A stretch of 23,570 nt of DNA. Origin: Gammaproteobacteria bacterium UBA7803 (GTDB lineage Bacteria > Pseudomonadota > Gammaproteobacteria > Pseudomonadales > Azotimanducaceae). Shown one piece after another: positions 6,812-14,308 of this stretch. The DNA lies in assembly GCA_002480525.1 (NCBI GenBank), contig DLCH01000068.1, positions 31,206 through 54,775 on the forward strand, read 5' to 3'. The translations under genes and the position numbers were made by a program. The notes beneath the pieces are model-generated. The model did not search any database and was not told where the DNA came from. It saw only the letters and a list, made by a program, of their open reading frames with translations. Every line of letters begins with the position of its first letter. The stretch's first letter is position 1.

Positions 6812-7732
6812 TCAGGGCGCCTCGGTCTCCTCGCCCTCCTTCTCGGGCACGAGCAGATCCTCCCGGCTGATGTTCATCAGCACCAGCACGTTGGCGGCCA
6901 CGTAAATCGACGAGTAGGTCCCCACCACGATGCCGATGGTCAGCGCCAGCGCGAAGCCCTGGATGGTCTCGCCGCCGGCCACCAGCAGAGCGACCAGCAC
7001 CAGCAGAGTGGTCAACGACGTGACCAGGGTGCGGCCGAGGGTCTGGTTGAGGGAACGGTTGATCACTTCCAGCGGCGTCGCGCGGCGGATCAGCCGGAAA
7101 TTCTCGCGGATGCGGTCCGACACCACGATGGTGTCGTTCAGCGAGTAGCCGATCACCGCCAGCACCGCCGCCAGCACCGACAGGTCGAAGGTGAGCTGGA
7201 ACAGCGAGAAGCAGCCGATCACCACGATGATGTCGTGAATCAGCGCCACCACGGCGCCGACCGCGAACTGCTTGGTGAAGCGGAACAGAATGTAGAGCAT
7301 CACCGCGCCCAGCGCCGCGATCAGCGCGAGCCCGGCGTCGTCGCGCAGCTCCTCGCCCACCGCCGGACCGACGTAGTTCGACTGCAGCATCTCGACGCCG
7401 GGCTCGAAGTCCTGCAGCGCGGCGATGATCTGGTCGCCCATGTCGGCCTGCTCGGTGTTCTGCTGGGGCGGCATCCGCACCAGCACGTCGCGATCGCTGC
7501 CGAAATACTGGACGATGCCGCCCTCGAAGCCCGAGTCCTCCAGATACTGACGGATCTCGGTCGGGTCCCGGGGCTCGGGGAACTGCACCTCCACCAGCGT
7601 GCCGCCGGTGAAGTCGAGGCCCGGATTGATGCCCTGGACCACGATGTCAATCAGCGCCGCCGTCACGAACAGGATCGAGAACACCGCCGCGATGCGGCGC
7701 TTGCCCATGAAGTCGATCTCGGTACGCCTCAT
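6812..7732 (-). CDS. secF: Protein translocase subunit SecF
   Basis: SecF forms the SecDF complex, which uses the proton gradient to help pull preproteins out of SecYEG into the periplasm. The 306-residue protein has a first transmembrane helix at about 13-32, the conserved LDFTGGT at 39-45 opening the periplasmic domain, then five further helices after about residue 135. The GYSLNDTIVVSDRIRENFR segment is the family signature. Length agrees with E. coli SecF (323). Its ATG overlaps the secD stop (ATGA). The acidic tail (EKEGEETEAP) is not conserved. Last gene of the queA-tgt-yajC-secD-secF series. Confidence 0.97.
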   Translation of the reverse strand: MRRTEIDFMGKRRIAAVFSILFVTAALIDIVVQGINPGLDFTGGTLVEVQFPEPRDPTEIRQYLEDSGFEGGIVQYFGSDRDVLVRMPPQQNTEQADMGDQIIAALQDFEPGVEMLQSNYVGPAVGEELRDDAGLALIAALGAVMLYILFRFTKQFAVGAVVALIHDIIVVIGCFSLFQLTFDLSVLAAVLAVIGYSLNDTIVVSDRIRENFRLIRRATPLEVINRSLNQTLGRTLVTSLTTLLVLVALLVAGGETIQGFALALTIGIVVGTYSSIYVAANVLVLMNISREDLLVPEKEGEETEAP

Positions 7733-9630
7733 ATCGCCAGCTTCTCCAGTTTGCGGCCGCCGAACATCAGGTTCACCAGGGTGCGGGTGACCACGATGGC
7801 GGTGAACATGGACGTGACGATGCCGACCGCGAGGGTCACGGCGAAGCCCTTGACCGGGCCGCTGCCGATGGAGAACAGAATGATGGCCACGAAGAACGTG
7901 GTGATGTTCGCATCCATGATGGTGACGATGGCGCGGTCGAAACCGGCCTGGATGGCCGCCTGGGGCGTGCTCCGTTCCGCCTCCTCGCGGATCCGCGAGA
8001 AGATCAGCACGTTGGCGTCCACCGCCATGCCCACGGTCAGCACGATGCCGGCGATGCCGGGCAGGGTCAGGGTCGCCCCGAGCACCGACATGATGGCGAT
8101 GATCAGGATCAGGTTGGCGGTCAGCGCCACGTTGGCGGCGAGGCCGAACCAGCGGTAGTAGACCAGCATGAACACCAGCACCAGGGCGAAGCCGATGATC
8201 ACCGAGTTGGTGCCCTGCTGGATGTTCTCCTCACCGAGGCTGGCGCCGACGGTGCGCTCCTCGACGATGTACATGGGCGCGGCGAGCGCGCCGGCGCGCA
8301 GCAGCAGCGCCAGGTCCCGCGCCTCGCCCAGCTCGAGGCCGGTGATGCGGAAGCGGAAACCGAGCGCGCTCTGGATGGTGGCGACGTTGATGACCCGCTT
8401 GTCCTCGACGGTGTACGGCACCACCTCGGTCTCGCCAGCCTCGTTGGTCACCGTCCGCGACCGCACCTTCAGCTCCTTGAAGATGATGGCCATCTGGTTG
8501 CCGACGTTGTCCTGGGTGACGGCGTTCATGCGCCGGCCGCCCTCGTTGTCGAGGGTGATGCTGACCTGGGGCTGACCGGTCTCGGGGTCGAAGTCCTGCA
8601 CCGCGTTGGTGACCTGGTTGCCGGTGACGATGTTCGCCTTCTCCAGCACCACGGTGCGGCCTTCGTACTCGTAGGTCTCGGTCTGGGAGGGCCGCACGTT
8701 GGCCCCGGCCACCAGCCGGAACTCCAGGTTGGCGAACTTGTTGATGATCTCCTTGGCCCGGGCGCTGTCCTGAATGCCGGGCAGGTCGAGCACGATCCGC
8801 TCCCGGCCGAGGCGCTGCACCAGGGGCTCCGACACGCCGAGCTCGTTCACCCGGTTGCGCAGGCTGGTGAGGTTCTGGGAGATGGCGAAATCCTCCAGCT
8901 CGGCGACCTTGGCCTCGGTGATCTCGAGGCTCAGGGCCGGCTGGCCGTTCTGCTCCGTCGGCGTGATCTGGAACTCGTCGAACGCCTCGGCGATCAGCAC
9001 TTCCGCCTCGTCCCGGGCGGCGTCGCTCTGGAACGCCACCGTCAGAACCCGGCCTTCCTGCCAGTCGCCCGGCTGGTAGCGGATGCGGTTCTCCACCAGC
9101 AGGTCGCGGATCGCCTCCTGGTTGCCCTCCATGCGGTCCGAGAGGAACTTGTCCATGTCGACCTGCAGCAGGAAATGCACGCCGCCGGACAGGTCGAGAC
9201 CCAGATTGAGGGGCTTGCCGCCGAGATCCTCGAGCCACCCGGGCGTGGTGGACGCCCGGTTCAGGGCCACCACGTAGCGGCGGTCGGAGGACGGGTTCAG
9301 CGCCGAGGCGACGATGTCCCGTCCGCGGAGCTGGTCTTCGTCCGAGGTGACCCGCACCTGCCCGGTGGCGCCGTCGAAGTCGTAGCCGCGCACCTCGATG
9401 CCGCGCTGCTCGAGGGCCGTCACGGCGCGCTGCACGGTGGCTTCGTCCAGGGGATTCTGAGTGGAGGTGGCGCGGATCTGCAGCGCCGGGTCCGGCTGGA
9501 ACAGATTGGGCGCCGCGTACAGGCTGCCGAGCACCAGCACGACGATCACCAGCAGCAGCCGGCCAGGGCTGTTGGTATTGGGCGGACGCCGGTTGGTCCG
9601 CGGCATGCCCAGCAGGCTCTCCCCGATCAT
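7729..9630 (-). CDS. secD: Protein translocase subunit SecD
   Basis: SecD pairs with SecF to power late steps of Sec export. The 633-residue product has an N-terminal transmembrane helix at about 24-40, LNLGLDLSGGVHFLLQVD at 141-158, a large periplasmic P1 region, and five C-terminal helices containing the proton-pathway motif VGMAVDANVLIFSRIREE. Two starts are possible: ATG at 9630, or ATG at 9606 (MPRTNRRPPN), the latter with GGGGAG 12 bases upstream. The second gives 625 residues, nearer to E. coli (615). yajC ends 41 bp upstream. No defect is seen. Confidence 0.96.
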   Translation of the reverse strand: MIGESLLGMPRTNRRPPNTNSPGRLLLVIVVLVLGSLYAAPNLFQPDPALQIRATSTQNPLDEATVQRAVTALEQRGIEVRGYDFDGATGQVRVTSDEDQLRGRDIVASALNPSSDRRYVVALNRASTTPGWLEDLGGKPLNLGLDLSGGVHFLLQVDMDKFLSDRMEGNQEAIRDLLVENRIRYQPGDWQEGRVLTVAFQSDAARDEAEVLIAEAFDEFQITPTEQNGQPALSLEITEAKVAELEDFAISQNLTSLRNRVNELGVSEPLVQRLGRERIVLDLPGIQDSARAKEIINKFANLEFRLVAGANVRPSQTETYEYEGRTVVLEKANIVTGNQVTNAVQDFDPETGQPQVSITLDNEGGRRMNAVTQDNVGNQMAIIFKELKVRSRTVTNEAGETEVVPYTVEDKRVINVATIQSALGFRFRITGLELGEARDLALLLRAGALAAPMYIVEERTVGASLGEENIQQGTNSVIIGFALVLVFMLVYYRWFGLAANVALTANLILIIAIMSVLGATLTLPGIAGIVLTVGMAVDANVLIFSRIREEAERSTPQAAIQAGFDRAIVTIMDANITTFFVAIILFSIGSGPVKGFAVTLAVGIVTSMFTAIVVTRTLVNLMFGGRKLEKLAI

Positions 9631-9671
9631 GCCGGGCGATCCGACGCTGGGTTTGGGCCCCCGCTCAGCAC

Positions 9672-10010
9672 TCAGGACTCATCCAGAGACTTGATGGTCC
9701 CCTTCGGCAGGGTGGCGCCGACGGCCGACTTCTGGATGCGAAGCTCGACGTTGCCCGCCACCTGTACCTTGATGAAGTCGTCCTCGACCTTGTTGACCTG
9801 ACCGACGATGCCGCCGGCCGTGACCACCTCGTCCCCCTTGGACAGCCCGGCCATGAGCTGCTGGTGCTCCTTGCGGCGTTTGGACTGGGGCCGCCAGAGC
9901 AGAAAGTAGAAGATCAGCACGAAGCCGCCGAGGAACAGCAGATTGATCAGCCCGGCATCGGCCGGCGGCGCGCCCTCGGCCGCGTAGGCCGTGGTTTCAA
10001 ACAGATTCAT
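9672..10010 (-). CDS. yajC: Preprotein translocase accessory subunit YajC
   Basis: YajC is a small single-span membrane protein associated with SecDF. The 112-residue product starts MNLFETTAYAAEGAPP, has one transmembrane helix at about residues 20-40 (LINLLFLGGFVLIFYFLLWRP), then KRRKEHQQLMAGLSKGDEVV and a beta-rich cytoplasmic domain ending LPKGTIK, all typical. ATG at 10010 is chosen over an in-frame ATG at 10070 because only the short form aligns with the family. The start lies 14 bp inside the end of tgt. The ribosome site is weak, so coupling to tgt translation is probable. Confidence 0.93.
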   Translation of the reverse strand: MNLFETTAYAAEGAPPADAGLINLLFLGGFVLIFYFLLWRPQSKRRKEHQQLMAGLSKGDEVVTAGGIVGQVNKVEDDFIKVQVAGNVELRIQKSAVGATLPKGTIKSLDES

Positions 10011-11109
10011 CCGGGGAATTCCAACCGTTTTGCAGGGTCTCGATGAGGCTGCGAAATGTACCCGTTTCAATAGAGGCGCGCAAACGGGCCATCAGGCCAT
10101 GGTAGTAGGCCAGATTGTGGGTCGTCATGAGGATGCTGCCGAGGATTTCGCCGCAGCGGTCCAGGTGGTGCAGGTACGCCCGGGAGAAGTTCGCGCACGT
10201 GTAGCAGCCGCACGCCGCGTCCAGCGGCACGTCGGCGTGGCGGTGCCGGGCGTTGCGGATCTTCAGGGTCCCGCGGGAGGTGAAGGCGTAGCCGTTCCTG
10301 GCGTTGCGGGTGGGCATCACGCAATCGAACATGTCCACCCCGAGCTCGACGCCGCGGACCAGGTCCATGGGCGTGCCGACCCCCATCAGGTAGCGCGGCC
10401 GCTCGACGGGCATGTGCGGCAGCAGCCCCGTGAGCACGCCGTCCATCTCGGCCTTGGTCTCGCCCACGGACAGGCCGCCGATGGCGTAGCCGTCGAAGCC
10501 GAGGGCCAGCAGACCCTCCAGGCTCTCCCGGCGCAGCCCGTCGAACATGCCCCCCTGGACGATGCCGAACAGCAGGCCCGGATCGCCCTCGCCGTAGGCG
10601 CGGCGGCATCGCTCCGCCCAGCGCAGGGACAGCGCCATGGACTCCCGGGCCTGGGCTTCGGTGGCGGGGTACGGCGTGCACTCGTCGAACTGCATCACCA
10701 CGTCGGCGCCCAGGTTGCGCTGCACCCGCATGGAGATCTCCGGGGTGAGCTCGACCCGGTCGCCGTTCACCGGCGAGCGGAACGTCACCCCTTCCTCGGA
10801 GATCCGGCGCAGCTCGCCGAGGCTCCAGACCTGGAAGCCGCCGGAGTCGGTGAGGATCGGTCCGGGCCAGTTCATGAACCTGTGCAGGCCGCCGAGGTCC
10901 CGCACCGCCTCGTCGCCCGGCCGCAGCATCAGGTGGAAGGTGTTGCCCAGCAGGATCTGGGTGCCCACCTCGGTGAGGGCGGCCGGCGTCATCGCCTTCA
11001 CCGTCCCGTAGGTGCCGCAGGGCATGAATACCGGCGTCTCGACCACGCCGTGGGCCGTGGTCAGCCGGCCGCGGCGGGCGGCACCGTCCGTGCCCAGCAG
11101 CTCAAACAT
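9997..11109 (-). CDS. tgt: Queuine tRNA-ribosyltransferase (tRNA-guanine transglycosylase)
   Basis: Tgt exchanges guanine 34 for the queuosine precursor preQ1 in tRNAs with GUN anticodons. In this 370-residue protein the active-site Asp88 (ILTDSGGFQV) and nucleophile Asp262 (MFDCVMPTRNARNG) are present, as are the zinc ligands Cys300, Cys302, Cys305 and His331 (CGCYTCANFSR, THNLAYY). Substrate-recognition segments IVQGG and GGLSVGE are intact. The ATG at 11109 has GGGAG six bases upstream and overlaps the end of queA by 8 bp. It precedes the next step, QueA, in the pathway, and the genes are co-transcribed. Confidence 0.98.
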   Translation of the reverse strand: MFELLGTDGAARRGRLTTAHGVVETPVFMPCGTYGTVKAMTPAALTEVGTQILLGNTFHLMLRPGDEAVRDLGGLHRFMNWPGPILTDSGGFQVWSLGELRRISEEGVTFRSPVNGDRVELTPEISMRVQRNLGADVVMQFDECTPYPATEAQARESMALSLRWAERCRRAYGEGDPGLLFGIVQGGMFDGLRRESLEGLLALGFDGYAIGGLSVGETKAEMDGVLTGLLPHMPVERPRYLMGVGTPMDLVRGVELGVDMFDCVMPTRNARNGYAFTSRGTLKIRNARHRHADVPLDAACGCYTCANFSRAYLHHLDRCGEILGSILMTTHNLAYYHGLMARLRASIETGTFRSLIETLQNGWNSPDESV

Positions 11110-12160
11110 GGTCGTCTCCCACGCCGCCGGCGGCGGTTCCGGGTTCCAGGAACATGGCGTCTCCGTAGCTGAAGAACCGGTACTCCGCCGCCACCGCCGC
11201 GCGATAGGCCGCCATCACCCGGCGGTAGCCGCCGAAGGCGCAGACCAGCATCAGCAGCGTCGACCGGGGCAGGTGGAAATTCGTCAGCAGCGCGTCGACC
11301 ACCCGGAACCGGTACCCGGGGGTGATGAACAGGTCGGTCTCGCCCTGCCCTGCCGTGATCAGGCCGCCTGCCGCGGCAGCGGACTCCAGCGTCCGCACCA
11401 CGGTGGTTCCCACCGCCACCACGCGGCCGCCGCGGGCCCGGCAGCGGGCGACGGCCTCGGCTGTCGGCGCCGGCACCTCGTAACGCTCGAAGTGCATGCG
11501 GTGATCCCCCGTGTCCGCGGCACGCACCGGCTGGAACGTGCCGGCGCCGACGTGCAGGGTCAGATACGCCACCTCGACACCGGCTGCGGGCAGCCCGTCG
11601 AGCATCTCCCGGGTGAAGTGCAGGCCGGCCGTCGGTGCGGCCACCGCCCCCGGCCGCGTGCCGTAGACCGTCTGGTACCGCTCCAGATCGTCATCCGCCG
11701 GGGAACGCTCGATGTAGGGCGGCAGCGGCACCTCGCCCTCGGCCTCGAGAACCTGGGTGACGGTGCCGGGAAACGCGAGACGGTAGAACTCGCCGTGCCG
11801 GCCGAGCACCTCGAGGGTGAAACGGCCGACCCGCAGCGTGCGGCCCGGCTTCAGTGGCTTGCTGACCCGCACCTGACAGATGGCTTCGGTGTCCGACTCG
11901 ATGCGCTCCACCAGCACCTCGGCCTGGCCGCCGCTGTCCTTCTCGCCGCGCAGCCGGGCCTTGATGACCCGGGTGTCGTTGAGCAGCAGCAGGTCGCCGG
12001 GCCGCAGCAGGCCGGGGAAGTCAGTGAAGTGGAGGTGACGCAGTTCGCCCTCGCCGGCGTCCGCAGGCACGTGCAGCAGGCGGCTGGCTTCCCGCCGCTC
12101 CGGCGGCGTCTGAGCGATCAGCTCTTCGGGGAGATCGTAGTCGAACTCGTCGACGCGCAT
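11102..12160 (-). CDS. queA: S-adenosylmethionine:tRNA ribosyltransferase-isomerase QueA
   Basis: QueA transfers the ribosyl part of SAM to preQ1 in tRNA, giving epoxyqueuosine. The 352-residue product starts MRVDEFDYDLPEELIAQTP, as is usual, and holds the signatures LLLLNDTRVIKARL, AAPTAGLHFT, LTLHVGAGTFQPV and TNFHLPRSTLLMLV. The frame stays open upstream to 12436, but that part does not resemble QueA, so ATG 12160 is chosen. It is the first gene of the queA-tgt-yajC-secDF operon, with a -10 candidate about 32 bases upstream. Length fits the family (356 in E. coli). Confidence 0.97.
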   Translation of the reverse strand: MRVDEFDYDLPEELIAQTPPERREASRLLHVPADAGEGELRHLHFTDFPGLLRPGDLLLLNDTRVIKARLRGEKDSGGQAEVLVERIESDTEAICQVRVSKPLKPGRTLRVGRFTLEVLGRHGEFYRLAFPGTVTQVLEAEGEVPLPPYIERSPADDDLERYQTVYGTRPGAVAAPTAGLHFTREMLDGLPAAGVEVAYLTLHVGAGTFQPVRAADTGDHRMHFERYEVPAPTAEAVARCRARGGRVVAVGTTVVRTLESAAAAGGLITAGQGETDLFITPGYRFRVVDALLTNFHLPRSTLLMLVCAFGGYRRVMAAYRAAVAAEYRFFSYGDAMFLEPGTAAGGVGDDHV

Positions 12161-12192
12161 TGGCTTTACCGACCAATCTGGCGAAGCGGCGC

Positions 12193-12198
12193 ATTCTA
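12193..12198 (-). promoter_or_regulatory. Candidate -10 box for the queA operon
   Basis: TAGAAT is read on the minus strand in the 73-bp gap between the GST gene and queA. Transcription would begin near 12186, giving a leader of about 26 bases. No convincing -35 is seen in the GC-rich DNA upstream. Confidence 0.4.
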
Positions 12199-12233
12199 CC
12201 GGGTCGGGCGCCGCCGCGCGCCCCCGCGCATCC

Positions 12234-12857
12234 TCAGCCGCTGGAACCGGCTCCCGCGGCATCGTCGAGTTCGGCCGCCCGCAGCCGGGCGGGCCGCGAC
12301 TCGAGCTTCGCGAAGTAATCCTGGAACGCCGGCCGCGACTCGATGGTGCCGAACTCGAGCCCCCAGCCGATCTGGGAGCCCACGTACACGTCCGCCGCGC
12401 TGAAGGCATCGCCGGCCAGGTAGCCGCTGCCGGCAACCGCGCGCTCGAGCGCGTCGAGCACCAGCCCGTAATTGCCGAAACCGGTCGTCATCTCCCGCTC
12501 CTTCGGCACCTCGAGGCCAAGGGACCGGTTCAGCACGACAGACTCGAGGGGCCCGGCCGCGAAGAACAGCCAGCGGTAGTAGGCGCCCCGCTCCGCCGGC
12601 GGCGGCGCGAGCCCCGCGCCCGGAAAGGCATCGGCGAGATAGGCGCAGATGGCCGCGCACTCCGTCACGACCACGTCGCCGTGGCGGATGGCCGGCACCT
12701 TGCCCATGGGATTGATGGCCAGATACTCCGGCCCTTTCATGGTGGTGCTGTACTCGAGTATCTCGGTGTCGTAGGGCGCGCCGACCTCCTCGAGCATCCA
12801 GCGCACGATCCGGCCCCGGGACATGGGATTGGTGTAGAAAGTCAGTGCCGCGCTCAT
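12234..12857 (-). CDS. Glutathione S-transferase family protein
   Basis: GST-fold proteins join glutathione to electrophiles or act as thiol-dependent isomerases or reductases. The 207-residue protein has a thioredoxin-like N-domain (about 5-80): YTNPMSRGRIVRWMLEE with candidate catalytic Ser13, the cis-proline in GKVPAI (Val54-Pro55), and VTECAAICAYLAD, where Glu66-Cys67 replaces the usual Glu-Ser glutathione-binding pair. The helical C-domain contains the N-capping motif FSAADVYVG at 152-160. ATG 12857 is preceded by AGGGGG with 9-base spacing; an upstream in-frame ATG at 12917 adds no conserved sequence. The substrate cannot be told. It stands alone between queA and tRNA-Leu. Confidence 0.9.
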   Translation of the reverse strand: MSAALTFYTNPMSRGRIVRWMLEEVGAPYDTEILEYSTTMKGPEYLAINPMGKVPAIRHGDVVVTECAAICAYLADAFPGAGLAPPPAERGAYYRWLFFAAGPLESVVLNRSLGLEVPKEREMTTGFGNYGLVLDALERAVAGSGYLAGDAFSAADVYVGSQIGWGLEFGTIESRPAFQDYFAKLESRPARLRAAELDDAAGAGSSG

Positions 12858-12951
12858 GCTCCGATTCCCCCTGCGTCGAATGCTGTATGAATATACAGAT
12901 CCATGCGGCCAATGCAACGACCGCCGATGGCACCGGCCGGCGACCGACGTG

Positions 12952-12957
12952 TACTAT
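12952..12957 (+). promoter_or_regulatory. Candidate -10 box for tRNA-Leu
   Basis: TACTAT followed by the GC-rich stretch TCCGCCTGCCC leads into the tRNA, whose first base is 11 bases after the box. A GC-rich discriminator is common at stable-RNA promoters under stringent control. The -35 is not clear. Confidence 0.4.
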
Positions 12958-12968
12958 TCCGCCTGCCC

Positions 12969-13055
12969 GCCCGGGTGGCGAAATTGGTAGACGCGCCAGA
13001 CTCAAAATCTGGTTCCCGCAAGGGAGTGTCGGTTCGACTCCGACCCCGGGCACCA
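12969..13055 (+). tRNA. tRNA-Leu (anticodon CAA), CCA encoded
   Basis: The acceptor stem pairs GCCCGGG (12969-12975) with CCCGGGC (13045-13051), followed by discriminator A and encoded CCA (13053-13055). The anticodon arm is CCAGA-CTCAAAA-TCTGG, placing CAA at positions 34-36, which reads UUG leucine codons. A long variable arm (GTTCCCGCAAGGGAGT region) marks it as class II, as expected for Leu. The T arm is GTCGG-TTCGACT-CCGAC. No duplicate of its 3' end was found in the window. Confidence 0.97.
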
Positions 13056-13080
13056 GCCCGTTGCGCCCGGTCGGTTGTTC

Positions 13081-13086
13081 TAGACT
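13081..13086 (+). promoter_or_regulatory. Candidate -10 box just before the HD-GYP gene (leaderless?)
   Basis: TAGACT ends 6 bases before the ATG at 13093, and no ribosome site precedes that ATG. If used, it would give a leaderless transcript; otherwise the gene may be read through from the tRNA promoter. No convincing -35 is visible. Confidence 0.35.
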
Positions 13087-13092
13087 GATTGC

Positions 13093-14298
13093 ATGAGCAT
13101 CGACCATCGCGGGCTGATCGAGATTCCGGCGAGCAAACTCGAGCCCGGCATGTACGTTGCCGAGATCGACAGGCCCTGGCTGGAAACCCCGTTTGCCACC
13201 CAGGGCTTCTACGTGCGCAGCGCGGAAGACACTGCGTACGTGCAGCAGCACTGCGACTACGTGTTCGTGGATCCGCGCCGCCGCAGGCCGCCATCGACCA
13301 TGCAGACCGCCGCCACCACCGCCCAACGTCAGCACTACCGCAACCACACCGACCTCGACCGGGAGATTGCCACGGCCAAGGACGACCTGGAGAGTGCGTC
13401 TGAGGCTGTCGCCAAAGTGTTCGGCCGGCTGCGTACCAACGGTCATCTGGACGTTCCGGGCATGCAGCGAGCCATCAACCCGCTGATCGACAGCGTCCTG
13501 CGCAACGACGAAGCGCTGGCCGCGCTGATACGGATGCGCAGCCGCGGCGACTACTTCTACAACCGCGCCCTGTCGAATGCGGTCTGGGCTGCGCTCCTCG
13601 GGCGCCACATCGGTCTGGAATTGGCGACGCTGAAGCGTCTGGCGCTGGGCGCCGCGCTGGTGGACGTCGGCATGTCGAAAGTCGACTCATCCATTACCGA
13701 CTCGGACCAGCCGCTGACGGACGAGCAACACGTCCAGATGCGCGAGCACGTGCTTCACGGGATGGAACTGCTCAAACAGGCCGGCAATGTCGACCGGGAC
13801 GTGCTGCAGATCATCGCCAACCATCACGAGCGCTACGATGGCAGCGGCTATCCGCGGGGGCTGATCCAGGACGAGATCCCTCTGCTGGCCCGAATCGTCG
13901 GACTGGTCGATACCTATGACGCCATGATCACGGACAAGCCCTGGGCGCCCGGCAGGTCGTCCTTCAACGCCATGCAGGAACTCGCCGACGCCAAGGACGA
14001 GCTGTTCCAGGGGGCTCTGGTCGAACAGTTTCTGCAGGCCGTGGGCCTGTTTCCCACCGGATCGATCGTCGAGCTCAGCTCCGGCGAAGTGGGCATCGTC
14101 CTGCAGCAGAATCCTACCCGGCGTCTACGGCCGAAGCTCACACTGATACTGGATGCGGACAAGCGGCCGCTGGATGAGATGGTGATCATCGATCTCGGTA
14201 GCTATGCCAAGGAGGATGGCAACAGCGCCGCGCTGTGGATCACCCAGGAACTCAGACCGGGGGACTACGGCATCCAGCCGGACGAGTACTTCCTGTGA
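13093..14298 (+). CDS. DUF3391 / HD-GYP protein with degenerate metal site
   Basis: HD-GYP domains hydrolyse cyclic di-GMP with a metal centre. This 401-residue protein has an N-terminal DUF3391-like part (about 8-75: IPASKLEPGMYVAEIDRPWL, FYVRSAEDTAYVQQHCDYVFVD), a helical linker (about 85-150), and an HD-GYP domain (about 155-320). HHERYDGSGYPRGL at 244-257 and LVDTYDAM at 271-278 are conserved. However, the first metal His is Arg158 by my alignment (FYNRALSNAV), and the HD pair reads Val190-Asp191 (ALVDVGMSK). Two metal ligands therefore appear lost while the GYP face is kept. It is likely catalytically weak or inactive and could act as a c-di-GMP or partner-binding module. A partner is the EAL gene 10 bp downstream. 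Confidence 0.88.
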   Translation: MSIDHRGLIEIPASKLEPGMYVAEIDRPWLETPFATQGFYVRSAEDTAYVQQHCDYVFVDPRRRRPPSTMQTAATTAQRQHYRNHTDLDREIATAKDDLESASEAVAKVFGRLRTNGHLDVPGMQRAINPLIDSVLRNDEALAALIRMRSRGDYFYNRALSNAVWAALLGRHIGLELATLKRLALGAALVDVGMSKVDSSITDSDQPLTDEQHVQMREHVLHGMELLKQAGNVDRDVLQIIANHHERYDGSGYPRGLIQDEIPLLARIVGLVDTYDAMITDKPWAPGRSSFNAMQELADAKDELFQGALVEQFLQAVGLFPTGSIVELSSGEVGIVLQQNPTRRLRPKLTLILDADKRPLDEMVIIDLGSYAKEDGNSAALWITQELRPGDYGIQPDEYFL

Positions 14299-14308
14299 CG
14301 GGCCCGTC

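Noticed and set aside
12161..12436. N-terminal extension of QueA
   Set aside because: The added residues are Ser/Arg-rich shadow of the GST gene, and QueA begins canonically at 12160.
12969..13055. tRNA-Leu as attachment site of an integrated element
   Set aside because: No integrase gene and no second copy of the tRNA 3' end were found in the window.
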